From Chthonomonas sp035294505 (GTDB lineage: Bacteria > Armatimonadota > Chthonomonadetes > Chthonomonadales > Chthonomonadaceae), in NCBI RefSeq assembly GCF_035294505.1, contig NZ_DATGKU010000224.1, forward strand, positions 1 through 33,751: a stretch of 33,751 nucleotides of DNA. Direction: 5' to 3'. A program made the translations under genes and the position numbers. The notes below the pieces were generated by a model. It made no database searches. It had not been told where the DNA came from and saw only the letters and a list, made by a program, of their open reading frames with translations. Shown here piece after piece: positions 7,674 through 15,399 of the stretch (its first letter is position 1; each line of letters opens with the position of its first letter).

Positions 7674-8933
7674 TCAAAGCGGATAGACACTAGATTTGTC
7701 AAAAAACTTTTTTGCCGCTTCGATCACGCCTGCATAGACATCGCTTACACCGAGCGCTCTTAAGAGCGGCTCTTCGCTTGGAGTGGGCATCCGCACCGTA
7801 ACAGATGCGTCTACGCTCTTTCGCCTATTTTGATCGAGAAGCTGGCCAGTTGCTTTTAGTTTTTGTGGCCGACCTGTGGATAGCACAAGAACACAAGGGC
7901 AGAACTGTCCATCGGATAAAGCAATAGGTTTGAGAATGAGCGGCGAGGCCATACGTTCCGACCCTTCCGGCACTAAATCCCCAATAAAACCTTGCGTGGC
8001 ATTACGAAGCGTAGGCGTTTCCTGATAAATGATAGGCATTCCTAGAAAGGGTTTAACGAGGGGAAGCGCGTTATTACTCAGCAGAGCAGAAAGGCGAGAA
8101 AAGTCTTGCCACAAACCCTTGCCGTAGAGGGCATTTCTGCGTCCGGTATTACTTCCAGAAGCACTTACTAGCCCCTTGCGAAAATTTCGCCAAAACTGAG
8201 CCAACATCTCCCAAACTTGCACAGCGTCCCGATTGGCGGCTCCCAAAACGCACCTAGCGCCCAGCAGAATCGGAATGTCCGTTGACGATCTCTGCTCGGC
8301 AACGCTCGGTAGTAGCTTTTTAAGCCAGTTCGCTCGTTCAGAAGGATTGGCCGGCATACACCACTTAGCCGCATTCTCTGTCACCGTCAACGCCCCGCAG
8401 CCACGGCGGGTACGCGCCCCAATGCCGCCAAAGGCGATCCAGGCTTTGAGAGTGCGCTCGACCTCGTCCTGATATTTCGTCAGGAAGTCGAGCGTGAGGG
8501 TAAAAGCGATGTCTGCATATCCTTCTCCCTCCTGAGGCCGCTGATTGTTCTTCTGGAAAGGAAAGAGAAAGTAGGTTAAAGCACTATTATTACGAGTCCA
8601 TTGCGAATAGGTTTTTGACTTGCCATTTGAAGTCACGACCACCTTCAGAGAGATGGCAGCCGGTTTTTCCGTGCTGCCCCAACGGGCTTTCTCGGCTTTA
8701 AACAGCTCATTGGAGGTCGTGTATTCGGCTCCGTAGAGGGCACGCCACCAAAAGCGCAGATGCCCACGAACTGTGGCCGCACGTATGCGGCAGACATCGT
8801 CCACTTCACCGGCCTTGTAGCCGCCGCCGAACATCGGGGTGATCAGTTTTAAGGAGAGGGTAAGCGACTCTTGATGAGCACCGGAGGGCGTCTGAGGCCA
8901 TGTCGGCGGGTCTGCAGATTTGATAGGGCGCAT
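7674..8933 (-). CDS. cmr1: Type III-B RAMP protein Cmr1 (Cas7 family)
   Basis: Cmr1 is a Cas7-family subunit at the head of the Cmr complex that contacts the crRNA 3' region. It shows the family N-terminus LTLSLKLITPMFGGGYKAGEVDDVCRIR and the strong RAMP signature AATVRGHLRFWWRALYG. The glycine-rich loop FGGIGARTRRGCGAL lies near residue 180. Two starts are possible: ATG at 8942, with AAAGGAG directly abutting it, or ATG at 8933, nine bases from the same site. I prefer 8933 on spacing (419 residues). It is the first gene of the operon. About 490 bp separate it from the divergent porin gene, so its promoter should lie in 8940-9200; no convincing -35/-10 pair was found there. Confidence 0.92.
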   Translation of the reverse strand: MRPIKSADPPTWPQTPSGAHQESLTLSLKLITPMFGGGYKAGEVDDVCRIRAATVRGHLRFWWRALYGAEYTTSNELFKAEKARWGSTEKPAAISLKVVVTSNGKSKTYSQWTRNNSALTYFLFPFQKNNQRPQEGEGYADIAFTLTLDFLTKYQDEVERTLKAWIAFGGIGARTRRGCGALTVTENAAKWCMPANPSERANWLKKLLPSVAEQRSSTDIPILLGARCVLGAANRDAVQVWEMLAQFWRNFRKGLVSASGSNTGRRNALYGKGLWQDFSRLSALLSNNALPLVKPFLGMPIIYQETPTLRNATQGFIGDLVPEGSERMASPLILKPIALSDGQFCPCVLVLSTGRPQKLKATGQLLDQNRRKSVDASVTVRMPTPSEEPLLRALGVSDVYAGVIEAAKKFFDKSSVYPL

Positions 8934-9211
8934 AAAGCGCATCTCCTTTCTTCTGAATTCTTAAAAGGCATTTCCGCGCTGCCTGTTAATTAATGCAGTG
9001 GAGATGGGCAAAACCGGAAAAATAGGGTATCAATAGGTTCGGTTTCTGCCCGTCCGATTCCTTCTTTTTTTGCAAACGCAATTGCCTTTTTATGAGTCAA
9101 TTTTAAGAGGCAATGTTTTGCTCTTTTGGGGTAAGCGCTGTTTGAGAGCGATGTCTTGATGGCCGCAAACTTCCGAAAGCGCAGCGTCTCCACGCGCCCA
9201 CGTCCGATTGT
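8934..9211. other. Intergenic region upstream of the Cmr operon; no gene seen
   Basis: This divergent spacer between cmr1 and the porin gene should hold the Cmr operon promoter. It is AT-richer than its surroundings around 9060-9130. I see no CRISPR repeat unit, tRNA or convincing -35/-10 pair. A 67-codon frame on the minus strand (8990-9193) has no ribosome-binding site and no recognisable sequence. Confidence 0.4.
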
Positions 9212-9230
9212 CTTAACATTCTCTTAATCT
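9212..9230 (+). promoter_or_regulatory. Pho-box-like tandem repeat
   Basis: Two 8-bp direct repeats, CTTAACAT (9212-9219) and CTTAATCT (9223-9230), are separated by 3 bp. Each has one mismatch to CTTAACCT, the unit of the Pho box known from cyanobacteria, which has the same 3-bp spacing. The site lies about 195 bp before the porin start, so phosphate control of the porin is a reasonable guess, not a demonstrated one. Confidence 0.35.
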
Positions 9231-9254
9231 TCCGCTGTCACAATAGATTGCAGT

Positions 9255-9295
9255 GCCTCTCCACGCGGGCGGCTGTTTATCCGCGATGGAGAGGC
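9255..9295 (+). promoter_or_regulatory. Strong hairpin in porin 5' leader
   Basis: GCCTCTCC (9255-9262) pairs perfectly with GGAGAGGC (9288-9295). An inner GCGG/CCGC pair (9265-9268 with 9281-9284) extends the stem across a small internal loop. It lies 130 bp before the porin start and has no T-tract. It may be a leader structure stabilising the mRNA or a regulatory element. Confidence 0.4.
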
Positions 9296-9424
9296 CATAG
9301 CAAGCTCCCCATGCCTTCGTGCGCGTTTTTCCTTTTCCCGGCTCAAAGGGTTCCGCAGCGCAGGGCGTTCCACACGAGGGAGCGATTTTCCATTTCGTTT
9401 TATTTCTAGGAGAGAGTACCTATC

Positions 9425-10678
9425 GTGAAACAGACACCCCTTATGGGGGCCGGCTTGTTGTCGGCCCTTTTGGCGGTCGGGCCATTGGCGCCCGCTCAGA
9501 CCGTCCCTTCCTTCTCTTTTCAGCCCGAATGGCGGATTCGGCACGACGGCTCGCAAGCCGATGCCCCCTCCATTGGCAGCACCTCGGCGCCACAAGAGTG
9601 GCTCAGCCGGTTGCGGCTGGGCTTCGGATGGCACGACGCCTCCGGCCTAAGCCTGTTTGTGCAACCGCAGCACCGTCAAAGCGAACAGCTGGCGGGCAGC
9701 CACTGGCGGGTTCAGAGCGTGGTGGAGCTGTATCAGGGCTATGTGGAGAAACGCTACGGCCCTTGGAGCGTGCGCGTGGGGCGCCAGATTCTGGCCTACG
9801 GCGTGCACCGTCTTCTTGATGATGACAACTGGAACAACATCTCGCGCTCTTTCGATGCCCTACGGCTACGCTACGAACGGCACGGCGCCGACACCGACCT
9901 GTTTGTGGGGCGGGTAGGCGTGGCCGACGGCAAGCCGATTCGCCCGATGCTCACCGGCCTCTATTCCACCCTCCCCTTAGGCCAACAAAACACCACCGAT
10001 CTCTACCTGCTCTATGTGCACGACCATAAGGCCGGCAACAACTTCGGCTTATGGACGGTAGGCACGCGCCCTGTGGTGCACCTTGTTCGGCGTACGGAGG
10101 CCTCGGTGGAAACGGCATTCCAGTTCGGCAGCAACGGCAGCAAAGCGGTAACGGCTTGGGCCTACGGAGCGACCCTAAGCACCGTGTTCCCCGGTAAGGC
10201 CGGCCTACGCCTTCTGCTTGAACGCGACTTTGCCAGTGGCGGCGACCCCACCAACCCGCATCACACCAACACGTTCGACCCGCTGTTCGGCTCAAGCCAT
10301 GCCTTCTTCGGCTCGCTGATCTACGACAGCTGGCGCAACGTGCGGCAGTGGCGGGTTATGCTGAGCGGGGCGCCCGCGCGGCGTTGGGAACTTTCGATAG
10401 ACGCGCATTTTTTGGCGCTTGCCGATGCGCGCGACTACTGGTATGCCGGTGGGCCGGTGAAAGGGGCCAATGGCCAACCGCTGCGCAGCCCCAATGGAGC
10501 GGCCGGGCGGGAGATCGGCACGGATGTAGACCTCATTGCAACCTATCACCTCTCGAAGACGTTGGGCCTCGAAATGGGCTATAGCCACTTCTTTCCGGGG
10601 CACTTTGTGCGAACGCTCGCCCCTGCGCTGGCCCATGAGGTGAACTGGTTCTATTTGCAGCCTACCTGGCGGTTCTAA
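9425..10678 (+). CDS. Outer-membrane porin, alginate-export (AlgE-like) family
   Basis: The 417-residue protein begins at a GTG with AGGAGAGA nine bases upstream. An N-terminal signal peptide (MKQTPLMGAGLLSALLAVGP, cleavage after about PAQ) sends it to the envelope. The middle carries the alginate-export signature: YQGYVEKRYGPWSVRVGRQ followed by LAYGVHRLLDDDNWNNISRSFDALRLRY. The rest has alternating beta-strands rich in aromatic residues and ends in WRF, as expected for a beta-barrel with a C-terminal aromatic residue. The substrate is unknown; despite the family name, alginate need not be it. A Pho-box-like site upstream hints at phosphate control. It is a single-gene unit, with a hairpin directly after it. 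Confidence 0.8.
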   Translation: MKQTPLMGAGLLSALLAVGPLAPAQTVPSFSFQPEWRIRHDGSQADAPSIGSTSAPQEWLSRLRLGFGWHDASGLSLFVQPQHRQSEQLAGSHWRVQSVVELYQGYVEKRYGPWSVRVGRQILAYGVHRLLDDDNWNNISRSFDALRLRYERHGADTDLFVGRVGVADGKPIRPMLTGLYSTLPLGQQNTTDLYLLYVHDHKAGNNFGLWTVGTRPVVHLVRRTEASVETAFQFGSNGSKAVTAWAYGATLSTVFPGKAGLRLLLERDFASGGDPTNPHHTNTFDPLFGSSHAFFGSLIYDSWRNVRQWRVMLSGAPARRWELSIDAHFLALADARDYWYAGGPVKGANGQPLRSPNGAAGREIGTDVDLIATYHLSKTLGLEMGYSHFFPGHFVRTLAPALAHEVNWFYLQPTWRF

Positions 10679-10685
10679 AAGGAAA

Positions 10686-10718
10686 ACAGGGCGGCAAGAG
10701 GGCCTTATGCCGCCCTGT
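10686..10718 (+). terminator. Hairpin terminator after the porin gene
   Basis: An 11-bp perfect inverted repeat (ACAGGGCGGCA, 10686-10696; TGCCGCCCTGT, 10708-10718) has an 11-nt loop and starts eight bases after the stop codon. No T-tract follows, so it is terminator-like but could also be an mRNA-protecting stem. Confidence 0.6.
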
Positions 10719-10809
10719 ATCTCCCGACTTCACCCCCAGGTGCGCGGTTCCATGGGGAAAGCTCTATGTGAAGTTCGGGTAACGAGAGAGACGCCCGTTT
10801 CCAAAGCCC

Positions 10810-11043
10810 TTAGCGGTTTTTGGAGGCCTCACTTCCGGGGTTGAGGCCACGGGCGTGGGCCTGCAGCTGCCCAATGCGCCGGAAGCGTCGCCGATAGTGA
10901 ACCACACGGGCCCCTTCCGGCAGCACATCCGGCTCGCGAATCTCCAAAATGGCGCCGCTTTCGAGGTCTTCATAAACCCCCGGCTCAACCACCTCGCCCG
11001 AGACGAACTCTTCTTCTCTGTTGGTGACAAGCAGGTTGGACAT
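10810..11043 (-). CDS. Small hypothetical protein, 77 residues
   Basis: I do not recognise a characterised family. The product starts MSNLLVTNREEEFVSGEVVE and has an acidic first half containing VSGEVVEPGVYEDLESG, faintly reminiscent of small YjzC-like proteins. Its basic second half contains the cluster HYRRRFRRIGQ, which suggests binding to nucleic acid or another acidic partner; this is inference. AAGGAG lies 11 bases before the ATG at 11043. It is transcribed divergently from dnaN across a 253-bp AT-rich spacer. Nothing convincing is seen between 10719 and 10809. Confidence 0.6.
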   Translation of the reverse strand: MSNLLVTNREEEFVSGEVVEPGVYEDLESGAILEIREPDVLPEGARVVHYRRRFRRIGQLQAHARGLNPGSEASKNR

Positions 11044-11106
11044 CCGTTTTATGTCTCCTTCCGTTCACGCGAGCATCTGGTTTGATGTTCGCAGGAGGTT
11101 CTCCAA

Positions 11107-11135
11107 TTGCAGAGAACGCTTCCCCTATATATTAT
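11107..11135 (+). promoter_or_regulatory. Candidate dnaN promoter
   Basis: TTGCAG (11107-11112) and TATTAT (11130-11135) are separated by 17 bp, a good sigma-70-type arrangement. The predicted start site near 11142 leaves a 155-nt AT-rich leader before dnaN. The leader includes an imperfect CCCAAAT/ATTTGGG inverted repeat (11138-11144 with 11163-11169). No cluster of DnaA boxes was seen. Confidence 0.45.
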
Positions 11136-11296
11136 TACCCAAATCAAGCCCAAAAAGTAGCCATTTGGGCAAAATTTTGTAAAAATTTCTTTTTGTGGCG
11201 AAATTATGCAAAAATTAGCAAATTTCCGAAGCGACACTTTTTCGCGTCCCCGCCCGTCCTTTTCTACGAAACCTCACGTTCAGAAAGGGAACACCT

Positions 11297-12478
11297 ATGG
11301 TAACCACACCCATTGAAACCAACAGCAGCCTGAAGGCCCTCTGCCCTCGTAAAGACCTCTTTTCCGCCGTTCAAGCCGTCGCCCATGCGGTGAGCGGACG
11401 CAGCCCCTTGCCCATCCTGAGCCACATCCTTATCCGTTCGGAGGAGAACGGACTGCGCCTTGTGGCCACCGACCTGGAACTGGGCATCTCCTGCCGCGTC
11501 GCCGCCACCGTGCAGGAGCCTGGGGCGCTCACGGCGCCGGCACGCACCTTGGCCGAAGTCTTAGGCAACCTGCCCGATAAGAGCGATGTGGCCCTCTCGG
11601 TAGACCGCAGCCACACCGTGCGCCTGCACTGCGAGCGCTCCGACTACAAAATTCTCGGGCTGCCGGCCGAGGAGTACCCTCAGCTGCCGGAGGTGGCCGA
11701 CGCCGTCTCCTTCGCCGTGCCGCAAGCCGTTCTGAAAGAGATGATTCGAAAAACCATTTTCGCCGTCTCCTCCGATGAAGGGCGTGCCATCCTCACCGGC
11801 ATTCTTATGGTGGTGGAAGAGAACGCGCTGCATCTAGTCTCCACCGATACGCATCGCCTCGCCCTCTGCACGGTAGCCCTTAACAATGTGCGCGGCACCC
11901 AGAACGCGGTGGTGCCCGCACGCACCATGAACGAGCTTCTGCGCCTGCTTACCGACGGTGAGGGGGATGTGAACGTTACCATCTCCTCGAACCAGGTGCG
12001 CTTCCTGCTGCCCGGCGAGGACGATGTGCAGATCGTTTCCCGGCTTATCGAAGGCCAGTTCCCGCCCTACCAGCGCGTTATTCCCTCCGAGTACCGCCGC
12101 CGCCTCTCCATTCCCACCCAGCCGTTCCTTCAGGCGGTAAAACGCGCCTCCATCGTCGCGCGCGACAGCGCCAGCGCCCACCGCATTATTCTGCGTACCG
12201 ACGAAGATAAGCTGGTGCTTACGGCCGAAAACCAGATCGTCGGCAGCGCCTATGAGGAGCTGGAGGTGCTGCGAGAAGGGGACGATGTGGAGGTGGCCTT
12301 CAATGCACGCTACCTGCTGGATGTGCTCTCTGTGATCGAGGAGGAGGGGGTTACGCTCGACCTCACCGAGCCGCTGAAGCCGGGGGTCATTCGCCCCATT
12401 GCCCAGGGAAATGACGAGGAGAATAAAGGGTTCGGCCTCGACTACCTTTGCGTGCTGATGCCCATGCAGATCGCCTAA
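11297..12478 (+). CDS. dnaN: DNA polymerase III sliding clamp, beta subunit
   Basis: The 393-residue protein forms the ring that tethers the replicative polymerase to DNA. Family features include the N-terminal KALCPRKDLFSAVQAVAHAVSGRSPLPILSHILI, the central segment AVSSDEGRAILTGI with STDTHRLALC, and the C-terminal tail VLMPMQIA, equivalent to the usual MPMRL end. The start has GAAAGGGA upstream. The gene is not next to dnaA, gyrB or recF in this window, unlike the common bacterial origin layout. Convergent transcription with the next gene is separated by a strong symmetrical hairpin. Confidence 0.96.
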   Translation: MVTTPIETNSSLKALCPRKDLFSAVQAVAHAVSGRSPLPILSHILIRSEENGLRLVATDLELGISCRVAATVQEPGALTAPARTLAEVLGNLPDKSDVALSVDRSHTVRLHCERSDYKILGLPAEEYPQLPEVADAVSFAVPQAVLKEMIRKTIFAVSSDEGRAILTGILMVVEENALHLVSTDTHRLALCTVALNNVRGTQNAVVPARTMNELLRLLTDGEGDVNVTISSNQVRFLLPGEDDVQIVSRLIEGQFPPYQRVIPSEYRRRLSIPTQPFLQAVKRASIVARDSASAHRIILRTDEDKLVLTAENQIVGSAYEELEVLREGDDVEVAFNARYLLDVLSVIEEEGVTLDLTEPLKPGVIRPIAQGNDEENKGFGLDYLCVLMPMQIA

Positions 12479-12525
12479 GGTAACTGCTTAGGGCCATCGG
12501 TGTTAGGCTCGCCTGGCGAAGTGAT

Positions 12526-12556
12526 GCGCCTCTACCTCGTTATGAGGTAGAGGCGC
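12526..12556. terminator. Bidirectional hairpin between convergent genes
   Basis: A 13-bp perfect inverted repeat (GCGCCTCTACCTC, 12526-12538; GAGGTAGAGGCGC, 12544-12556) with a 5-nt loop sits between dnaN (plus) and the prepilin-like gene (minus). It can serve both transcripts. T-rich flanks are short. Confidence 0.75.
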
Positions 12557-12581
12557 TGTGTTTCCTACAACCGACTCCGCA

Positions 12582-13325
12582 TTAAAACGCCTGGTGCTCG
12601 CCGTATAGCTCGTGACCTTCAAAAGGACGTATGGTGTCCTCGAAACGGTGCCACTTTGCATGGCCATCGGCATAGACGAAGTTGCTTCCCCCGTTATGCC
12701 GATTGTAGGCGATGGCGATGGGGTTGGTCGGGTCGTTAAGCCCGTTGGGCGCAAGGATCTCGCCTAACCACGGGTGGTAGTGAACGTCGCAAAAAGTGTC
12801 GCGCCGCTCACTGATGTAGATGGAACGCGAGGGGTCCGGCAGCTGCGCCAAAGTGGCACCGAATAGATAGTAGGCGTTGAGCACATAGCTGGTGAGCGGA
12901 CCCGGCGGCGGAGCAGGCGGATCGGTGTTTTTGCAGTTGCCGTTCGCATCTAAAAGCTCCTGCCCATGAGGGTCGGGATCGGAGGGACACGTGTAGATGC
13001 CCACCTTGTTGGAATCGTGCCCGCTAACGTAGGGCAGAATCTTATCGAACGGCGAACCGTAGTCTATGGTCTCCAACTGCCCCTGACTGTCGTCTACTAC
13101 CGGGTTGCTTGTGGAGGGATGCTCCTGAGGGAACTTCTCATCCCAATCCTGCAGATACATCGAGAGCGCCAACCCGATTTGCCTGCAGTTCGATAGGCAG
13201 GCGATGGCGCGCGCCTTCTCTCGGGCCTGTGCGAACACAGGGAAGAGAATGGCTGCGAGAATAGCGATTATCGCTATTACGACAAGCAACTCTATAAGCG
13301 TGAACGCAGACGTACGCTTGATCAT
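12582..13325 (-). CDS. Prepilin-like protein with H-X9-DG domain
   Basis: The 247-residue protein has a type IV prepilin leader: MIKRTSAFTLIELLVVIAII, with glutamate at position +5 of the mature protein and a hydrophobic helix. It would be cut and methylated by prepilin peptidase and anchored in the inner membrane or a pseudopilus. Near the C-terminus, HNGGSNFVYADGHAKWH gives the H-X9-DG motif of the prepilin-processing-associated family (TIGR04294). This family is strongly expanded in Planctomycetes, Verrucomicrobia and Armatimonadota, which supports the host guess. GAGGAGGT lies seven bases before the ATG. Its function beyond the family is unknown. Nothing notable lies in 13326-13435 except a short CCGAA/TTCGG hairpin at 13405-13417. 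Confidence 0.9.
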   Translation of the reverse strand: MIKRTSAFTLIELLVVIAIIAILAAILFPVFAQAREKARAIACLSNCRQIGLALSMYLQDWDEKFPQEHPSTSNPVVDDSQGQLETIDYGSPFDKILPYVSGHDSNKVGIYTCPSDPDPHGQELLDANGNCKNTDPPAPPPGPLTSYVLNAYYLFGATLAQLPDPSRSIYISERRDTFCDVHYHPWLGEILAPNGLNDPTNPIAIAYNRHNGGSNFVYADGHAKWHRFEDTIRPFEGHELYGEHQAF

Positions 13326-13435
13326 AATAACCTCCTCGAAAGATCGTTGTCTCTTGTCTCACTCCCCACCAGCTCCGACGAGCCGGTGATCGGCACAGCG
13401 CTCCCCGAAGCTTTCGGTCGCTTCAGAAGAGGAGC

Positions 13436-13852
13436 CTATGCCGATGGAAGGGAAGAGAGCGTTCGAGGAGGGGGAGGGGATGGAGCGGGAACGAAAGAGG
13501 CAGGCCACAACGGTCGTAGGCTAAGGCTTAGGGAGACTGCGGCCTCAGGGGCCGATGCCACAGAGCGCGCCGGCGGTAAATAGGGCAGCTTTTGGTTAAC
13601 CGAGAGCAGCAGGGCGTGCTGCTTACCGGAAGGCGCATGCAGACAAGGGCAGAACGCCGTGCCTCCCTGTGCTCCGGTGTGGCAACAGCAGCACATTTTG
13701 CCGTTGGCAAGAGCGGTTCGGCAACAGGGCATATCGCACGGCATGGCCATGGGCGATGCAGGACGAGGTGTGGGGCGCAGCTCGATCCGCAGGCCCCATA
13801 CCTCGCTGATCAAGAAACAGAGGATAAGAAGTGCTGCGGTTCCACGAAACAC
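13436..13852 (-). CDS. Small secreted Cys-rich hypothetical protein
   Basis: I do not recognise the family. The 138-residue product starts at a GTG with AAGGAG at good distance. It has a short signal-peptide-like or membrane helix (about residues 4-20, ALLILCFLISEVWG). A following Cys-rich patch has cysteines at 39, 43, 44, 54-57, 68 and 70, mixed with Met and His residues (MAMPCDMPCC, then MCCCCH). This could bind a soft metal such as copper or zinc, or be disulfide-linked outside the membrane; both are inference. The last 40 residues are proline- and serine-rich. It lies 46 bp after the beta-helix gene on the same strand and may be in its transcript. Confidence 0.6.
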   Translation of the reverse strand: MFRGTAALLILCFLISEVWGLRIELRPTPRPASPMAMPCDMPCCRTALANGKMCCCCHTGAQGGTAFCPCLHAPSGKQHALLLSVNQKLPYLPPARSVASAPEAAVSLSLSLRPLWPASFVPAPSPPPPRTLSSLPSA

Positions 13853-13898
13853 CGCTCTTGTCTCCTTCTCCCTCTATTATACGATCTATTCCGCAGCG

Positions 13899-15221
13899 CT
13901 ATCCTGTGGGCTGCTCGTTGAAGCCGAGCTGGGTTCGGTTGCCCGCCCGATTGTCCACGATAAGCCCGTTGTGGGCCTGGTTGCCGATGAAGATGGCCGA
14001 CTTCACCTGCTCTCCGATAATGGCAGCGGTTTTAGGCTGCATAAAGGTGCATCCTTGCACGATCACCTTGCCCGCATCGATCTGAAGGGCGGTGGAAGTC
14101 CAGTCCACGAAATGGCAGGCGGAGGCCGTAAACTGGGAGTCTGGGCCGCGTTGCCAGACGATCCGTTCAATCGGCCCCCAGAACGCGCAGTTATTTAGGC
14201 TCACTTTAGAGGCGACCTTCTCGCCTATCTCCACGCACACGGCCGAGGTGCTGGTCCAGCGCCCCACAAACTCGCCGTTTGTGATGAGCAGACCGTAGGG
14301 CTGGGCCTGCTCCACCAAAATATCGCGCTCACACGAGTCGGAGCCGATGCCTAAAAAGTTGCCGTTACAAGCTCCGGCCTTCGACTCGGAGAACTTATAC
14401 CCGACCCCATAGCCGAAACAGAAGGTGTTTAACACGTACTGCCAGTCGGTGCGTGCGAACTCGTAGGCGACGGCGTTGGTGTTGACCCACTTGCAGAAGG
14501 GGTCTTTGGGGTCAAAGTTCACCCCGAAAGGCCAGAAGTGACAGTTCTCCACGCGGCCTATATCGTAGCAAGCATCCACATAGAGGCCGCGCCAGTGCGG
14601 GTAGCCGTAGACGTTGCGCACGTAGTGCCTATGCGCCTCCTGTAGCCGAATGGCCTCATAGGTATTGAGGAAGCAGCAGTCCATAATCGCGACATCCTCC
14701 ACTCCCCCTTCGGCCAGCACAGTTGGCGGGTAGGGAACGGGCGGCACGTCGGTCTGCTTCCATTCGGGATAGGTGATGATAACGCCGGCAAGGGCTGCCA
14801 TCTGGCCGGCGAGACGAATGAAAGGCGGATCGGTTGGGTTGCCACGGCCTGCATAGGCCAGCAGAACGGTGCCGTAAAGCTGGGGATAGGGATCGTGGCG
14901 TGCACAAGGTGCAGCGCGAAAAGTCCCTTGCAAGGTAACCCCTCCGGGGATGGAGAGGTGCCCATTAATGCGATACTGCCCTGCCGGCAAGCTTACGATG
15001 CCACCGCCGGCCTTGCCTGCCGCGTCGAGGGCCTTTTGCAGGGCTTCTGTGTCGTCGTGGTGGCCATCGCCGCGAACCCCGAACTGCCGCGCGTCGAAAT
15101 GGGCGCTGTTGCCCCCCGGTGCCGCCTCGCTCTGCGCCGTGGAACCGGCCAATAAGCCGGCACCGGCGGCCAGCGCCGTGCTTTTTATCAGGCGTCGCCG
15201 CACATCGTCATGCTTTTTCAT
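13899..15221 (-). CDS. TAT-exported right-handed beta-helix (pectate-lyase superfamily) protein
   Basis: The 440-residue protein starts MKKHDDVRRRLIKSTALAAG, a twin-arginine export signal (RRRLIKS, residues 8-14) followed by a hydrophobic stretch ending near SEAAP. The mature part opens with FDARQFGVRGDGHHDDTEALQKAL and GGGIVSLPAGQYRI, the hallmark of the PF12708 pectate lyase/GH28-like beta-helix. Repeated short strands continue to the end. It is probably a secreted enzyme or binding protein acting on a polysaccharide; the substrate and catalytic residues cannot be named. GAGGAGGG precedes the ATG. It is divergent from the glucoamylase gene across a 178-bp spacer that holds a possible shared operator. 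Confidence 0.82.
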   Translation of the reverse strand: MKKHDDVRRRLIKSTALAAGAGLLAGSTAQSEAAPGGNSAHFDARQFGVRGDGHHDDTEALQKALDAAGKAGGGIVSLPAGQYRINGHLSIPGGVTLQGTFRAAPCARHDPYPQLYGTVLLAYAGRGNPTDPPFIRLAGQMAALAGVIITYPEWKQTDVPPVPYPPTVLAEGGVEDVAIMDCCFLNTYEAIRLQEAHRHYVRNVYGYPHWRGLYVDACYDIGRVENCHFWPFGVNFDPKDPFCKWVNTNAVAYEFARTDWQYVLNTFCFGYGVGYKFSESKAGACNGNFLGIGSDSCERDILVEQAQPYGLLITNGEFVGRWTSTSAVCVEIGEKVASKVSLNNCAFWGPIERIVWQRGPDSQFTASACHFVDWTSTALQIDAGKVIVQGCTFMQPKTAAIIGEQVKSAIFIGNQAHNGLIVDNRAGNRTQLGFNEQPTG

Positions 15222-15327
15222 AAGCCCTCCTCGCCGAACATCTTCGCATGGAGGAACGCAGCCCCTTGTTTTGCCACGTTCTCCCCCCTATTCCACTGAA
15301 TTCTACCCAACTCTAGGCGAAAATATG

Positions 15328-15345
15328 GAACATTCTGTTCAGAAC
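15328..15345. promoter_or_regulatory. Candidate operator, three GAAC/GTTC half-sites
   Basis: GAACATTCTGTTCAGAAC contains GAAC, GTTC and GAAC half-sites arranged as two overlapping palindromes: GAACA-TTC-TGTTC (15328-15340) and GTTC-A-GAAC (15337-15345). It lies in the divergent spacer, 54 bp before the glucoamylase start and 106 bp from the beta-helix gene start. A transcription factor controlling sugar-use genes is possible. The spacing does not match the Gram-positive LexA box (four bases between GAAC and GTTC). Confidence 0.35.
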
Positions 15346-15399
15346 GCCGATAATTCCTTAGCAAAAAAACAAAAAGAAAAGCGCAACGGAGTGTAAATA

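Noticed and set aside
8990..9193. Small protein on the minus strand upstream of cmr1
   Set aside because: No ribosome-binding site and no recognisable sequence; it lies where the operon promoter is expected.
9224..9634. Minus-strand frame overlapping the porin start
   Set aside because: It is antisense to the well-supported signal peptide and barrel start of the porin.
11044..11296. Replication origin beside dnaN
   Set aside because: The region is AT-rich, but no TTATCCACA-type DnaA boxes or cluster of near-matches was found, and dnaA is not adjacent.
15328..15345. LexA/SOS box
   Set aside because: The GAAC to GTTC gap is 5 bases rather than 4, and neither flanking gene is a DNA-repair gene.
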